Of a DNA stretch of 64,000 nucleotides, positions 16,824-26,585 are shown one piece after another. Both the position numbers and the translations under genes were made by a program. The DNA is from Aristaeella hokkaidonensis (GTDB lineage: Bacteria > Bacillota > Clostridia > Christensenellales > Aristaeellaceae): NCBI RefSeq assembly GCF_018128945.1, contig NZ_CP068393.1, positions 806,001 to 870,000 on the forward strand, given 5' to 3'. Below the pieces are notes generated by a model that did not search any database, had not been told where the DNA came from, and saw only the letters and a list, made by a program, of their open reading frames with translations. How positions within the stretch are numbered: the stretch's first letter is position 1; every line of letters starts with the position of its first letter.

Positions 16824-19667
16824 ATGAGCGACGGGGGGAAACAACACCGAATGGCGAATGTGAAATTAAAAGATGCCACGAAAGAACTGGTAGAGGAGGC
16901 CTCCGGTATTCTGGAGGAAGCCACCAGAATCCGGAAGGAAGCGGACGGTCTTTTTGACGCGCTGAAGCGGCTTGATTCAGAAATGAACCGCCAGGCCGAA
17001 GAAGAAGCCGCACGCCGCAGGCAGCAGGAACAGATGAAAGCGCAGTCTGCCCATACGAAGGCGTTCACGATGCTGGACGATGACGAGAAGCAGATGATGG
17101 AAGCTGCCCGTAAGGAAGAAGCTTCCAAAGCAGCTGAGCCCGCTCCCGAGAAGCCTGTGAAGAAAGCCGAGGAACCCGCCAGAAAAGAAGCGGAAGTCCC
17201 GGTGGCAGAGAAACCCGCAGAGCCCGCCAAACCCGCCGCGGAAGAGAAGAAGCCTGCAAAGAAGATTGAATCCTACGTGGCTACGCCGGATGATCCGGAT
17301 CCCAGCCGGCCTGCCGCGCCGAAGAAACCTGCAATCGGTCAGATTATGAGCAGACCGGGGGACAATCCTCCGCCTGCCAGGCCCGCACGTCCCGCCGGAC
17401 AGCAGGGCCCCTACGGCCGCCCTGCCGGACAGCAGGGCCCCTATGGCCGTCCCGCCGGACAACCCGGACAGTACGGCCGTCCTGCCGGACAGCAGGGTCC
17501 CTATGGCCGTCCCGCCGGACAGCCCGGACAGTACGGTCGTCCTGCAGGACAGCAGGGTCAGTTTGGCCGTCCTGCGGGTCAGCCCGGTCAGTATGGCCGT
17601 CCTGCAGGTGGACAGGCAGGCGGACCGCGTCCCCAGGGCGGCGGTTTCGGCGGTGGACGCCAGGGATCTGCCGGAGGCGGAAGACAGCGTACGCCTGAAC
17701 TTGCCGTACCGATGGAAAAGGAACGGGTGTCGAATTACGATCCGAACAAGAAGAATTATATCCGTCAGCACGATCCTGAACATGTGAGCCGGAACAGGAA
17801 GCAGGCGAGCAAGAACGCCCACTTCAACGGCTATGATGATGAGGTGATCCGCGGAGGCAAGCGGGCGCGCGCCAAGAAGCCCAGCGCCCAGCAGATGATG
17901 GCCCCCATCAAAATCGAAACAGCTTACATGGCCGGCGACACCATCACTGTGCGCGACCTGACGGAAAAAATCGGCAAGTCTGCCAGCGAAATTATCAAGA
18001 AGCTGTTCCTGCTTGGCAACATGGCCACCATCAACAGTGAAATCGATTTTGACACAGCCCAGCTGGTCTGCTCCGACTTTGAGATTACACTCGAGCGCAA
18101 GCAGGAACAGACAGCGGAAGCTGCCCTGGTTGCGGAAGACTTTGACGACGCGGAAGAAAACCTGCAGCCCCGTCCTCCGGTTGTTACAATCATGGGTCAC
18201 GTTGACCATGGTAAGACCAGCCTGCTGGACTACATCCGCAAGAGCCGTGTGACTGCCGGTGAAGCCGGCGGCATCACCCAGCATATCGGCGCCTACACCG
18301 TGGACGTGGACGGAAGGAAGATTACCTTCCTTGATACCCCCGGCCATGAAGCCTTTACTGCCATGCGTGCCCGCGGCACCCAGGCAACGGATATTGCCGT
18401 ACTGGTTGTTGCCGCAGATGACTCCGTCATGCCCCAGACGGTTGAATCCATCAACCATGCGAAGGCGGCGGAAGTACCGGTGATTGTTGCCATCAACAAG
18501 ATGGATAAACCGGACGCAAACCCCGACAGAGTCAAGCAGGACCTGACCCAGTATGGCCTGGTCTGCGAAGACTGGGGCGGCGAAACCATCTGCGTTCCCG
18601 TTTCCGCAGTTACCGGACAGGGTGTGGATGACCTGCTTGAAATGATCCTGCTGCAGGCGGATATGCTGCAGCTGCAGGCGAACCCGAACCGTCTGGGCAA
18701 GGGCGTCATTATTGAGGCCAAGCTGGACAAAGCAAGAGGCCCGCTGGCCACCGTGCTGCTGCAGAACGGTACGCTGCACGTGGGAGACAGCATTATTGCC
18801 GGTCTTGCTTCCGGTAAGGTCCGTGCCCTGATCAACGATAAGGGCGAGCGGGTCAGCGAAGCCGGTCCGTCCATGCCGGTCGAAATCATGGGCTTTGATG
18901 ATGTACCGAGCGCCGGCGATGAGATGATCGCAGTGGGCGATGATCACCTGAGCCGCCAGGTTGCGGACGAACGCCGTGAAAAGATCAAGGCAAGCCGTGA
19001 GGCCACCATGGCCAAGATGAGCATGGAAAACCTTTTCTCCTCTATCGAGGCCGGCAAGGTGACCACCCTCAACCTGATTATCAAGGCAGACGTGCAAGGC
19101 TCTGTGGAAGCTGTAAAGCAGGCCATGGAGAAACTGAGCAATGACGAGGTAAAGATCCGTGTACTGCACAGCGCTGCCGGTGCGATTACCAAGGACGACG
19201 TCAACCTGGCTTCCGCTTTCAACGCAATTATCATCGGCTTCAACATCCGGCCGGACGCTTCCGCCCGGGAAGCTGCCGAAAAGCAGAAAGTCGACGTCCG
19301 GATGTACACGGTCATCTACAAGGCAATTGAGGATATGGAACTGGCCATGAAAGGCATGCTTGAGCCTGAGTACCGTGAGGTTCTGCTGGGCCATGCGGAA
19401 GTCCGGAATGTTTTCAAGATTACCGGTTCCGGTATCATTGCCGGCTGCTATGTTACGGACGGCAAGGTTCAGCGGAATGCCGGCGTACGCCTGCTGCGTG
19501 ACAACGTGGTGGTGTTCGAAGGCAAGCTGAGCAGCCTGCGCCACCTGAAAGACGACGTGAAGGAAATGGCCGCCGGATATGAATGCGGTATGAGCCTGGA
19601 GGGTCATAACGATATCAAGGAAGGCGACGTGGTCGAGTGCTACATTATGGAGGAGATCCCGCGCTGA
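16824..19667 (+). CDS. infB: Translation initiation factor IF-2
   Basis: The 947-residue GTPase brings fMet-tRNA to the 30S subunit. The N-terminal 320 residues are a variable region: a coiled, charged segment, an Ala/Pro/Lys/Glu-rich stretch, and seven 10-residue Gly-Gln-Pro-Tyr-Arg repeats (17397-17606). The IF2-N domain follows ([22 protein letters not shown]), then the G domain with GHVDHGKT (458-465), DTPGHEAF and NKMDKPDA, and domains II-IV with the ANPNRLGKG and [12 protein letters not shown] segments. The ATG at 16824 is given; the ATG at 16851 (MANVKLKD) behind GGGGGG is an equally plausible start. Confidence 0.96.
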   Translation: MSDGGKQHRMANVKLKDATKELVEEASGILEEATRIRKEADGLFDALKRLDSEMNRQAEEEAARRRQQEQMKAQSAHTKAFTMLDDDEKQMMEAARKEEASKAAEPAPEKPVKKAEEPARKEAEVPVAEKPAEPAKPAAEEKKPAKKIESYVATPDDPDPSRPAAPKKPAIGQIMSRPGDNPPPARPARPAGQQGPYGRPAGQQGPYGRPAGQPGQYGRPAGQQGPYGRPAGQPGQYGRPAGQQGQFGRPAGQPGQYGRPAGGQAGGPRPQGGGFGGGRQGSAGGGRQRTPELAVPMEKERVSNYDPNKKNYIRQHDPEHVSRNRKQASKNAHFNGYDDEVIRGGKRARAKKPSAQQMMAPIKIETAYMAGDTITVRDLTEKIGKSASEIIKKLFLLGNMATINSEIDFDTAQLVCSDFEITLERKQEQTAEAALVAEDFDDAEENLQPRPPVVTIMGHVDHGKTSLLDYIRKSRVTAGEAGGITQHIGAYTVDVDGRKITFLDTPGHEAFTAMRARGTQATDIAVLVVAADDSVMPQTVESINHAKAAEVPVIVAINKMDKPDANPDRVKQDLTQYGLVCEDWGGETICVPVSAVTGQGVDDLLEMILLQADMLQLQANPNRLGKGVIIEAKLDKARGPLATVLLQNGTLHVGDSIIAGLASGKVRALINDKGERVSEAGPSMPVEIMGFDDVPSAGDEMIAVGDDHLSRQVADERREKIKASREATMAKMSMENLFSSIEAGKVTTLNLIIKADVQGSVEAVKQAMEKLSNDEVKIRVLHSAAGAITKDDVNLASAFNAIIIGFNIRPDASAREAAEKQKVDVRMYTVIYKAIEDMELAMKGMLEPEYREVLLGHAEVRNVFKITGSGIIAGCYVTDGKVQRNAGVRLLRDNVVVFEGKLSSLRHLKDDVKEMAAGYECGMSLEGHNDIKEGDVVECYIMEEIPR
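17397..17606 (+). repeat. Seven tandem 30-base repeats inside infB
   Basis: Each 30-base unit encodes GQ(Q/P)G(P/Q)(Y/F)GRPA. Seven units run without a gap. The DNA copies differ mostly at third positions, so this is protein-level repeat expansion, not a CRISPR or mobile repeat. Such flexible linkers in the IF-2 N-terminus are variable between species. Confidence 0.9.
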
Positions 19668-19668
19668 C

Positions 19669-20049
19669 ATGAGTTACCAGAGAATTGACAGAATATCGGA
19701 AGAGGTTCGTCGGGAAGTTGACGCCATCATCCGGGAAGAACTGCATGATCCGAGAATCTGCGGAACCTTTTCGGTGACCAGGGCGGAAGTGACCGGTGAC
19801 CTGCGGTACGCAAAGATTTATATCAGCGTGCTGGAGGATGAGCTGCGGGACGAACTGATCGATGCTCTGAAGAATGCAAAAGGCTATATCCGCCGTTCGC
19901 TTGGAAAGCGGATGATCATCCGCTATACGCCTGAACTGATTTTTGTCAGTGACAGGAATATCGCCTACGGTGTGCATATCGCCAAGGTTCTTTCAGAAGC
20001 GATCGGCACGGAGGACAAATCCGGTGACGATGATGAGCAGGAATCCTGA
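19669..20049 (+). CDS. rbfA: 30S ribosome-binding factor RbfA
   Basis: This 126-residue KH-like protein acts in late 30S subunit maturation and cold adaptation. Typical segments are RIDRISEEVRREVDAIIREELHDPRI, FSVTRAEVTGDLRYAKIYISVL and GYIRRSLGKRMIIRYTPELIFVSD. It begins two bases after the infB stop, and its 3' end overlaps the nrnA start by 20 bases, so translation is probably coupled. The C-terminus is an acidic tail. Confidence 0.95.
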   Translation: MSYQRIDRISEEVRREVDAIIREELHDPRICGTFSVTRAEVTGDLRYAKIYISVLEDELRDELIDALKNAKGYIRRSLGKRMIIRYTPELIFVSDRNIAYGVHIAKVLSEAIGTEDKSGDDDEQES

Positions 20050-21001
20050 CGCAATCGCCCGGCTGATCCGGGACGCACAGCGCATCGCCATCTGCAGCCA
20101 CATTAACCCGGACGGCGACACACTCGGATGTGCCACGGCCATACGGATTGCGCTTCTGAGAATGGGCAAGGAACCTTTTCTGTTCTGCGACGGAAAGGTT
20201 CCGGATCAACTGGCTTTCCTGCCGGGAATCGATGAAATGCGTATACCGACCGGAGATGAAGCGCCTTTCGATCTGATGCTGGCAGTGGATGTGAGCGATA
20301 TCAGAAGGCTTGGCTGCTGCGATCAGCTGATTCCCAAAAGCCGACATACGGCCCAGATTGATCATCATCCGACCAATCCGCTCTTTATGGAAGAGAACAG
20401 TGTGGACGGAGATGCTCCGGCAGCCTGTATCCTGATCCGGGAACAGATTGCTGCACTGGGAATCGAAATTGACAGGGATATGTCGATCTGCCTGTATACA
20501 GGGATCAGCACAGACACGGGCAATTTTGCTTTTGCGTCCACAAATGCCGAGTGCTTCCAAATCATGAGCGAATTGATGGGCAAAGACCTGCCCCTGGCAA
20601 AACTGAACCGGATTCTGTTCCGGGAGCGGGCGAAACCGCAGGTACTGCTGATGGGCAGGGCACTGAACAGCCTGCAGTATTACGAAAACGGGCAGATCGC
20701 TGCCATGAAACTAACCCTGCGTGACTTTGAGGAATGCGAAGCATTGAGTGAGCATGCCGACACGCTTGTGAACTTTGGTCTGGACACGGTCGGAACCAGA
20801 ATGGCAATGCTGGCCAGAGAGGCTCAGGACGGTTCAATCAAGTTCTCACTCCGTGCAAAAGAGCCGGACTGTGTCAGTGACATAGCGCAAAGCTTCGGAG
20901 GAGGCGGACATCCGCAGGCCTCCGGTATCACATTATACGGAAAACTGGATGAAACAGCCGGAAACGTGCTGGACGCCATGATCCGTAAACTGAATGGATA
21001 G
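20030..21001 (+). CDS. nrnA: DHH-family oligoribonuclease/pAp phosphatase NrnA
   Basis: This 323-residue phosphoesterase degrades nano-RNAs and 3'-phosphoadenosine 5'-phosphate. Metal-binding motifs are SHINPDGDTLG, LAVDVSD and IDHHPTNP (DHH); the C-terminal DHHA1 domain ends in GGGGHPQASG. The start is the ATG pair at 20030/20033 inside the end of rbfA. An in-frame extension upstream to 19943 is an overlap artefact. Position between rbfA and truB is the usual Firmicutes arrangement. Confidence 0.93.
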   Translation: MMSRNPDAIARLIRDAQRIAICSHINPDGDTLGCATAIRIALLRMGKEPFLFCDGKVPDQLAFLPGIDEMRIPTGDEAPFDLMLAVDVSDIRRLGCCDQLIPKSRHTAQIDHHPTNPLFMEENSVDGDAPAACILIREQIAALGIEIDRDMSICLYTGISTDTGNFAFASTNAECFQIMSELMGKDLPLAKLNRILFRERAKPQVLLMGRALNSLQYYENGQIAAMKLTLRDFEECEALSEHADTLVNFGLDTVGTRMAMLAREAQDGSIKFSLRAKEPDCVSDIAQSFGGGGHPQASGITLYGKLDETAGNVLDAMIRKLNG

Positions 21002-21004
21002 AAA

Positions 21005-21910
21005 ATGAACGGTTTTTATAATATCCTGAAACCAACCGGAATGAGCAGCGCGGCCGTTGTGGCCGTGCTGCGCCGGCTTACCGGCATCAGACGTATAGGA
21101 CATGCCGGGACACTGGATCCGGAAGCCGCAGGCGTGCTGCCCGTGATGACCGGGAAAGCCGCGCGGCTTTTTGATTATCTGGCAGATAAGGAAAAGGAAT
21201 ATGTGGCGGTATGTGCCTTCGGATCCAGAACGGACACACAGGACGCGACCGGTAACGTGATAGAGGAAGGAACCAATTATCCGGACAGGGAGACCTTCCT
21301 GAAGGCTGCCAGTGAACTGACCGGAGAGATCACCCAGACTCCCAGTATGTACAGTGCCATTAAAGTCGGAGGACAGCCGCTGTATCTGCGGGCCAGAAAA
21401 GGTGAGACGGTGGAAGTACCCTCCCGGAAAGTAAGGATTGACCGGATTGAACTGCTGCGGGAGACGGAAGATCACGGATTCGAGATCCGGGTTAACTGCG
21501 GCAGGGGAACCTATATCCGCACGTTGTGCGAAGACCTTGGAAACAAATGCGGATGCCCTGCCCATATGCGCAGTCTTCTCCGGACAAGAAGCGGTGCGTT
21601 TACCATCGATAACGCGATTACGCTGGAAGAAGCCAAAGCCCTGGCGGAAGCCGGGCAGCTTGAATCCAGACTGCTGCCACCCGACTATGCACTGGGACAC
21701 CTGCCGAAAACAGATGTACCGGTACGATTCGGGAAAACCGTGATAAACGGCGCCAAGCTGCCGCTGTTCCCCGATGCGAAATCTATTCAGGAGGGAGACC
21801 CTGTCAGGGTTTACCTGAAGAATCAATTCTGGGGAATCGCTGTCAGGCGGGGGGAAGAACTGGTCTGGAAGGCGCAGATTGCGCCTGAGGAAACTGAGGA
21901 GATGAACTGA
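21005..21910 (+). CDS. truB: tRNA pseudouridine(55) synthase TruB
   Basis: This 301-residue enzyme isomerises U55 in the tRNA T-loop. The signature RIGHAGTLDPEAAGVLPV holds the catalytic Asp (about residue 38). Further marks are TPSMYSAIKVGGQPLYLRAR and NCGRGTYIRTLCEDLG. The C-terminal extension is PUA-like (LPLFPDAKSIQEGDPVRVY). It starts three bases after the nrnA stop and is followed by ribF after one base, so it is tightly packed in the operon. Confidence 0.95.
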   Translation: MNGFYNILKPTGMSSAAVVAVLRRLTGIRRIGHAGTLDPEAAGVLPVMTGKAARLFDYLADKEKEYVAVCAFGSRTDTQDATGNVIEEGTNYPDRETFLKAASELTGEITQTPSMYSAIKVGGQPLYLRARKGETVEVPSRKVRIDRIELLRETEDHGFEIRVNCGRGTYIRTLCEDLGNKCGCPAHMRSLLRTRSGAFTIDNAITLEEAKALAEAGQLESRLLPPDYALGHLPKTDVPVRFGKTVINGAKLPLFPDAKSIQEGDPVRVYLKNQFWGIAVRRGEELVWKAQIAPEETEEMN

Positions 21911-21911
21911 A

Positions 21912-22829
21912 ATGCACGTGCTCCAAAGACCGCACAAGGCGGGGGAGAGGGTCGTTGCCCTGGGAATGTTTGACGGTGTCCACAGGGGCCACAGAACCCT
22001 GCTTCTCAATGCAAAGCGGCTTGCGGATGAGATTGGCGTACCGCTGCGGGTCTGCACCTTTAACCGGCATCCGCTGGAAATCATCCGGCCGGAGAATCCG
22101 CCGGAAATGATCTCCACTATTCCGGAAAGAGCTTCGCTCCTGTATGGAATCGGTGTGGATGAAATGGAACTGATTCCCTTTGATCAGTCCACAGCGAATA
22201 TGGAACCTGAAGTTTTCCTGGACAGAATGAGGAGCTTTCTGGATGTCAGGGCTGTCGTTGCCGGCTGGAACTACTCCTTTGGACGGAAGGGACGCGGAAC
22301 GGCGGAACTGCTGAAGGCTGACGGAGAGAAACACGGATACAAAGTGATCATTGAACCGCCGGCCACGCTGGAAGACGGGACAGTGATATCCAGCACCCTG
22401 ATCAGGCAGAATCTGAAAGAAGGTAAAACAGAGCGGGCGGCTGAACTGCTCGGTTATCAGTACAGCCTGACAGGAACCGTTGCAGAGGGGAAACACCAGG
22501 GCCACGGACTCGGTTTCCCGACGGCGAATATTGAACCGTGGAAACGCAAGGTACTGCCGAAATACGGGGTTTATACAGGCCTGCTGGAGACAACGAACGA
22601 CACGCTGCCAGCTGTAGTGAATATTGGTATACAGCCGACAATGCCCTCAGGCAAAGTTACCGTGGAGGCCCACGCACTGACAGAAAGTCCGGAACTATAC
22701 GGACAGAAGGTCAGGCTTACCCTGCTGAAGATGCTCCGTGAGGAAAGGAAGTTCGCTTCCCCTCAGGATCTGACAGCGCAGATTGAAAGGGACCGGAATG
22801 AAGCCATGCAGTTATTTAACATGGCATAG
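21912..22829 (+). CDS. ribF: Bifunctional riboflavin kinase/FAD synthetase
   Basis: This 305-residue enzyme converts riboflavin to FMN and then FAD. The N-terminal FAD-synthetase domain shows ALGMFDGVHRGHRTLL (nucleotidyl-transferase motif) and VVAGWNYSFGRKGRGT; the C-terminal flavokinase domain shows GKHQGHGLGFPTANI and GVYTG. It is the last gene of the rimP operon: one base separates it from truB, and a new consensus promoter follows for glgP. Confidence 0.95.
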   Translation: MHVLQRPHKAGERVVALGMFDGVHRGHRTLLLNAKRLADEIGVPLRVCTFNRHPLEIIRPENPPEMISTIPERASLLYGIGVDEMELIPFDQSTANMEPEVFLDRMRSFLDVRAVVAGWNYSFGRKGRGTAELLKADGEKHGYKVIIEPPATLEDGTVISSTLIRQNLKEGKTERAAELLGYQYSLTGTVAEGKHQGHGLGFPTANIEPWKRKVLPKYGVYTGLLETTNDTLPAVVNIGIQPTMPSGKVTVEAHALTESPELYGQKVRLTLLKMLREERKFASPQDLTAQIERDRNEAMQLFNMA

Positions 22830-22857
22830 ATGGTCGGAATCCGGACTGTCCGCGGCA

Positions 22858-22886
22858 TTGCGACAGCCGGAGGCGGGATGTATAAT
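22858..22886 (+). promoter_or_regulatory. Promoter of glgP
   Basis: TTGCGA (22858-22863), 17-base spacer, perfect TATAAT (22881-22886), 40 bases before the glgP ATG with its GGAGGAA ribosome binding site. Confidence 0.82.
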
Positions 22887-22925
22887 TACGCTGTCAGAAT
22901 CTGGTATATGTCTGGAGGAATAATC

Positions 22926-25442
22926 ATGCCAGCCACGAAGTTTGACAAAGAGTCCATCAAGAATACCATTGTGGGAAAGGTGCAGCGGTATAACGGCCTG
23001 ACAATTGAAGAGGCTTCACCGCATCAGATTTACCGCGCTGTTGCTTCCACCGTACGCGATCAGATCATGCAGAAGATGATCGCCAGCCGCGAGGTCTGGA
23101 AAAAGCAGAAAGGCAAAAGCCTGTATTATCTGAGCGTTGAGTTCCTGATGGGCCGCAGCATGTACTGCAATATGCTGAACCTGCTTTCCACGAAGGAATA
23201 TACGGAAGCCCTGCAGGAGCTAGGTATTGATATCAAGGACGTACTGAAGGAAGAACCTGAACCCGGCCTCGGAAACGGTGGACTCGGACGTCTGGCTGCC
23301 TGTTTCCTGGACAGCCTGAGCTGTCTGGATCTGCCGGCCATGGGATGTACCATCCGCTATGAATATGGCCTGTTCCGCCAGAAAATCGTGGACGGACAGC
23401 AGGTGGAAATGCCGGACAGCTGGCTGGACAACGGCAACGTCTGGGAAACTGCCATGATGGAAGACACCTGCGAGGTGCATTTCGGCGGCCATGTGGATGA
23501 AATAGAGATCAACGGCAGGCAGAAGTTTGTGACCCGCGATTATTACACCGTGGAAGCTGTTCCTTACGATATGCCTGTTGTCGGATATGACGCGACCATT
23601 GTGAATCCGCTGCGGATGTGGTCCGCGCGGAGCCCGAAAAAGCTGGACCTGAACAGTTTCGGTGAAGGACGCTATGTACAGGCATCTGAAGAAATCCAGC
23701 TGGCGGAAGCGATCAGCAAGGTGCTTTATCCCGAAGACAAGCACTATGAAGGCAAAATGCTGCGCCTGAAACAGCATTACTTCTTTACCAGTGCGTCTCT
23801 GCAGTATATCCTGAAGGACTACAAGCGGCGCTTTGGGAATGATATGAGCAAACTGCCGGAGAAGGTAGTGATTCATATCAACGACACCCACCCCGGTATG
23901 GCGATTCCTGAACTGATGCGCCTGCTGATTGATGAAGAAGGCCTGGGCTGGGATGAAGCTTCCAGTATTGTACAGAAGACCATCGCCTATACCAACCATA
24001 CGATCCTGGCAGAAGCACTCGAAAAATGGCCTGTGAGCATGGTACAGCAGCTGCTGCCGCGGTGCTACCAGATCATCTGCGAGATGAACCGCAGGCTTTG
24101 CGAACGTCTGTGGAACTGCTTCCCCGGAGACTGGGACCGGATTGCCCGGATGGCCATCATCAGCTATGACAACGTCCATATGGCCAATATGTGCGTTGCC
24201 ATGAGCTATTCTGTCAATGGCGTCAGCAAGCTGCATGGTGAAATCCTGAAGGAAGAAACCTTCCATGACTTTAACCTGGTCATGCCGGAGAAATTCTCCG
24301 CGATTACCAACGGTATTACACACCGCCGCTGGCTGATGAGCTGCAATCCTGAACTGACGGACCTGATCTGTGAGTCTATCGGCACTGACTGGATCAAGAA
24401 TCCGGAAGGGTTAAGCGCGCTTCGTCCTTTTGCGGATGACGCCGCTTTCCGGGACAAGTTTGCAAAGATCAAGCAGCACAATAAGGAACGCCTCGCCGTT
24501 ATGCTGAAGGAACGGCAGGGAGCGGTGGTGGATCCATCCTTTATCTTTGACGTACAGGCAAAGAGACTACACGAGTATAAGCGGCAGATGCTGAACGCGC
24601 TGCATATCCTTGTGCTGTATAACCGTATCGTGAATGATGAAAGCTTCACCATGGAGCCGAGGGTATTCATCTTCGGAGCCAAAGCCAGCCCCGGTTATTA
24701 CCGCGCGAAACAGATTATCCGTATGATCTGCGCGCTGAGCGAGCTCATTGCCAAGCATCCGCGGGCCAGGAAGATGCTTCAGGTTGTGTTCCTGGAAAAT
24801 TATGATGTCAGCAGCGCTGAAGTGCTGATTCCGGCGGCAGAGGTTTCCGAACAGCTGTCCACAGCCAGCAAGGAAGCCAGCGGCACCGGCAACATGAAGT
24901 TCATGATGAACGGCGCGGTCACCATCGGCACGATGGACGGAGCGAACGTTGAAATCAGCGAACAGGTCGGCCTCGACAATATCTACATTTTCGGCATGCG
25001 GTCCGATACGGTGCGGGATATGTATCGTGAGAACAGCTACAATCCCATGAATATTTTCGAAACCAACCAGGAAATCCGCCAGGCAATGACCCAGATGATC
25101 GACGGTACCCTGATGCCGGATAATCCTGCAGCCCTGCAGGATCTGTATCACAGCCTGCTGCTGGGCAGCTGGGGTTCCATGGGTGACAGCTACTTTGTCC
25201 TGAAAGATTTCGGTTCCTACAGCATGGCGCAGAGAAGACTGAACAACGACTACGCCGACCGGAACAAGTGGCTGAAAATGGCTGTTACCAACACGGCTAT
25301 GTCGGGTATATTCTCCTCTGACCGGACAATCCGTGAGTATAATGAAAACATCTGGCATCTTCAGCCACTGAACAAGGTTCAGATGCCGACAGCTGAGCCG
25401 AGGGAAAAAGCAAAACCTGTCAGAATCAAGGCAAAGAAATAA
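22926..25442 (+). CDS. glgP: Glycogen/alpha-glucan phosphorylase
   Basis: This 838-residue PLP enzyme (GT35) releases glucose 1-phosphate from glycogen or maltodextrins. Recognisable segments are YYLSVEFLMGRSMYCNML near the N-terminus, GLGNGGLGRLAACFLDSL, VVIHINDTHPGMAIPE, FDVQAKRLHEYKRQ and the PLP-lysine region SKEASGTGNMKFMMNGA (Lys in NMKF). I chose the ATG at 22926, directly behind GGAGGAATAATC; a 32-codon in-frame extension upstream contains the promoter. It is monocistronic, with a strong terminator after the stop. It complements the branching enzyme at 10.1 kb in glycogen turnover. Confidence 0.96.
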   Translation: MPATKFDKESIKNTIVGKVQRYNGLTIEEASPHQIYRAVASTVRDQIMQKMIASREVWKKQKGKSLYYLSVEFLMGRSMYCNMLNLLSTKEYTEALQELGIDIKDVLKEEPEPGLGNGGLGRLAACFLDSLSCLDLPAMGCTIRYEYGLFRQKIVDGQQVEMPDSWLDNGNVWETAMMEDTCEVHFGGHVDEIEINGRQKFVTRDYYTVEAVPYDMPVVGYDATIVNPLRMWSARSPKKLDLNSFGEGRYVQASEEIQLAEAISKVLYPEDKHYEGKMLRLKQHYFFTSASLQYILKDYKRRFGNDMSKLPEKVVIHINDTHPGMAIPELMRLLIDEEGLGWDEASSIVQKTIAYTNHTILAEALEKWPVSMVQQLLPRCYQIICEMNRRLCERLWNCFPGDWDRIARMAIISYDNVHMANMCVAMSYSVNGVSKLHGEILKEETFHDFNLVMPEKFSAITNGITHRRWLMSCNPELTDLICESIGTDWIKNPEGLSALRPFADDAAFRDKFAKIKQHNKERLAVMLKERQGAVVDPSFIFDVQAKRLHEYKRQMLNALHILVLYNRIVNDESFTMEPRVFIFGAKASPGYYRAKQIIRMICALSELIAKHPRARKMLQVVFLENYDVSSAEVLIPAAEVSEQLSTASKEASGTGNMKFMMNGAVTIGTMDGANVEISEQVGLDNIYIFGMRSDTVRDMYRENSYNPMNIFETNQEIRQAMTQMIDGTLMPDNPAALQDLYHSLLLGSWGSMGDSYFVLKDFGSYSMAQRRLNNDYADRNKWLKMAVTNTAMSGIFSSDRTIREYNENIWHLQPLNKVQMPTAEPREKAKPVRIKAKK

Positions 25443-25449
25443 AAAAGAA

Positions 25450-25480
25450 GGCACGATCCAATGAGGGTCGTGCCGTTTCT
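25450..25480. terminator. Bidirectional terminator between glgP and the 80-residue gene
   Basis: 10-base-pair stem GGCACGATCC / GGGTCGTGCC with a 5-base loop, a T-rich tract after it on the plus strand and an A-rich tract before it for the minus strand. It sits between convergent genes. Confidence 0.88.
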
Positions 25481-25492
25481 TTATCCTGCTTA

Positions 25493-25735
25493 TTACTTTT
25501 TGAACAGGTTTTTGATCTTGCTGAGGATACCGCCGGCCTGTTTGGCAGCGTCGCCGGTAATATCGCCGAGCTGGCCCGTTACGCCTTTCACAACGTCATC
25601 CAGCTGTGAAGGATCAAGATCAATACCAAGAAGGTCCTTGATCGCAGCAAGCGGATTGGAAGTGAATTTCGCAATCAGATCTTTGTTTCCGGTCAGTTTT
25701 GCAACAAGATCACCAATCAGTTTCTGAATATCCAT
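25493..25735 (-). CDS. Small 80-residue protein of unknown function
   Basis: An 80-residue acidic-to-neutral protein with a helical pattern: MDIQKLIGDLVAKLTGNKDL, then FTSNPLAAIKDLLGIDL and a Gly-rich, Lys-ending tail (GGILSKIKNLFKK). The central motif (F..NP..A...LLGIDL....) recurs in small Clostridia proteins without assigned function. It has an excellent RBS (AGGAGGG) and a near-consensus promoter, so it is real and probably well expressed. It is transcribed divergently from the histone-like gene, sharing a 182-base intergenic region. Confidence 0.72.
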   Translation of the reverse strand: MDIQKLIGDLVAKLTGNKDLIAKFTSNPLAAIKDLLGIDLDPSQLDDVVKGVTGQLGDITGDAAKQAGGILSKIKNLFKK

Positions 25736-25789
25736 GACATACCCTCCTGTTCATTTTTCCGGATGACGCCATCCGTCTCTGTTATCAGT

Positions 25790-25818
25790 ATTATAGTCCT
25801 TTGAAAGTTGTATGACAA
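25790..25818 (-). promoter_or_regulatory. Promoter of the 80-residue gene
   Basis: On the minus strand, TTGTCA (25818-25813), 17-base spacer, perfect TATAAT (25795-25790). Confidence 0.82.
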
Positions 25819-25847
25819 GATCAGGACAAAGAAAAAAGAAGAAGGAC

Positions 25848-25877
25848 TTGAATAAGAAGGTCTGTTTGCGATAAAAT
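25848..25877 (+). promoter_or_regulatory. Promoter of the histone-like gene
   Basis: TTGAAT (25848-25853), 18-base spacer, TAAAAT (25872-25877), 40 bases before the ATG at 25918 with ACAGGAGG as RBS. Confidence 0.7.
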
Positions 25878-25917
25878 TAGTATACCGAAAAAGAAAATAT
25901 ACAGGAGGTTTCTGATT

Positions 25918-26577
25918 ATGCCTGCAGCAAAAAAGACCACGACCACCGCTAAGAAAACGACGACTGCCGTAAAGAAGACAGCTGCTGCCGCAAAGAAGAC
26001 AACAACTGCCACCGCGAAGAAGACTGCCACTGCCGCAAAGAAGGCTACGACAACTGCCGCAAAGAAAACGACAGCTGCTGTAAAGAAGACAGCTGCAACC
26101 GCAGCGAAGAAGACGACCACTGCGGCAAAAAAGCCCACCGCAGCAACGTCCGCAAAGAAGCCTGCAACGACCGCGAAGAAGACTACAACAGCGGCAAAGA
26201 CCACTGCGGCCAAGAAGACCACCACTGCGGCCAAGAAACCTGCCGCCGCAAAGAAGACTACAACCACCGCAAAGAAGACTACTACGGCCAAGAAACCTGC
26301 CGCAACGGCAAAGAAAACAACGACTGCCAAGAAACCAGCAGTACCGGCATCCGCCAATACTTCCATGAAAGTAACGGCAGCGGAAAAGAAACTGATTGAA
26401 GCTTACCGCGGAGCTTCCGGTGATCTGAAAAAAGTATCCCTGAAAGTTCTGAAGGGAGAATATGGCGACGCAGCAATCAAGCTGCTTGATACTGTCGGGG
26501 GAGGCATTGAAGCGGGAGCTGACGGAATCGGCGGAGCATTGGGCAACCTGCTTGGCGGACTGCTCGGCGGAAAATAA
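25918..26577 (+). CDS. Histone H1-like Lys/Ala/Thr-rich protein with Gly-rich C-terminal segment
   Basis: Residues 1-145 of 219 are nearly only Ala, Lys, Thr and Pro, in units such as AAKKTTT and AKKPA. This resembles bacterial H1-like proteins and eukaryotic H1 tails that bind DNA through charge. The last 70 residues differ: a short helical domain (VTAAEKKLIEAYRGASGDLKK), an amphipathic segment, then GGALGNLLGGLLGGK, a Gly-Leu run. Likely roles are nucleoid compaction or binding of another polyanion; the tail could mediate self-association or membrane contact, but this is inference. It has a good promoter and RBS and a very strong terminator, suggesting high expression. Confidence 0.75.
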   Translation: MPAAKKTTTTAKKTTTAVKKTAAAAKKTTTATAKKTATAAKKATTTAAKKTTAAVKKTAATAAKKTTTAAKKPTAATSAKKPATTAKKTTTAAKTTAAKKTTTAAKKPAAAKKTTTTAKKTTTAKKPAATAKKTTTAKKPAVPASANTSMKVTAAEKKLIEAYRGASGDLKKVSLKVLKGEYGDAAIKLLDTVGGGIEAGADGIGGALGNLLGGLLGGK

Positions 26578-26585
26578 AAGACATG

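Noticed and set aside
17397..17606. Possible CRISPR-like direct repeats
   Set aside because: Units are contiguous without spacers and encode an in-frame protein repeat in infB; no cas genes.
16977..19670. 897-codon minus-strand open frame
   Set aside because: Antisense to infB; composition mirrors the repeat and coding bias of infB.
22830..22925. 32-residue N-terminal extension of GlgP
   Set aside because: It covers the promoter; the ATG at 22926 has the RBS and the family-typical start.
25821..26366. Minus-strand Val/Ala/Phe repeat frame resembling a membrane protein
   Set aside because: Complement of the Lys/Ala/Thr repeats of the histone-like gene; no RBS.
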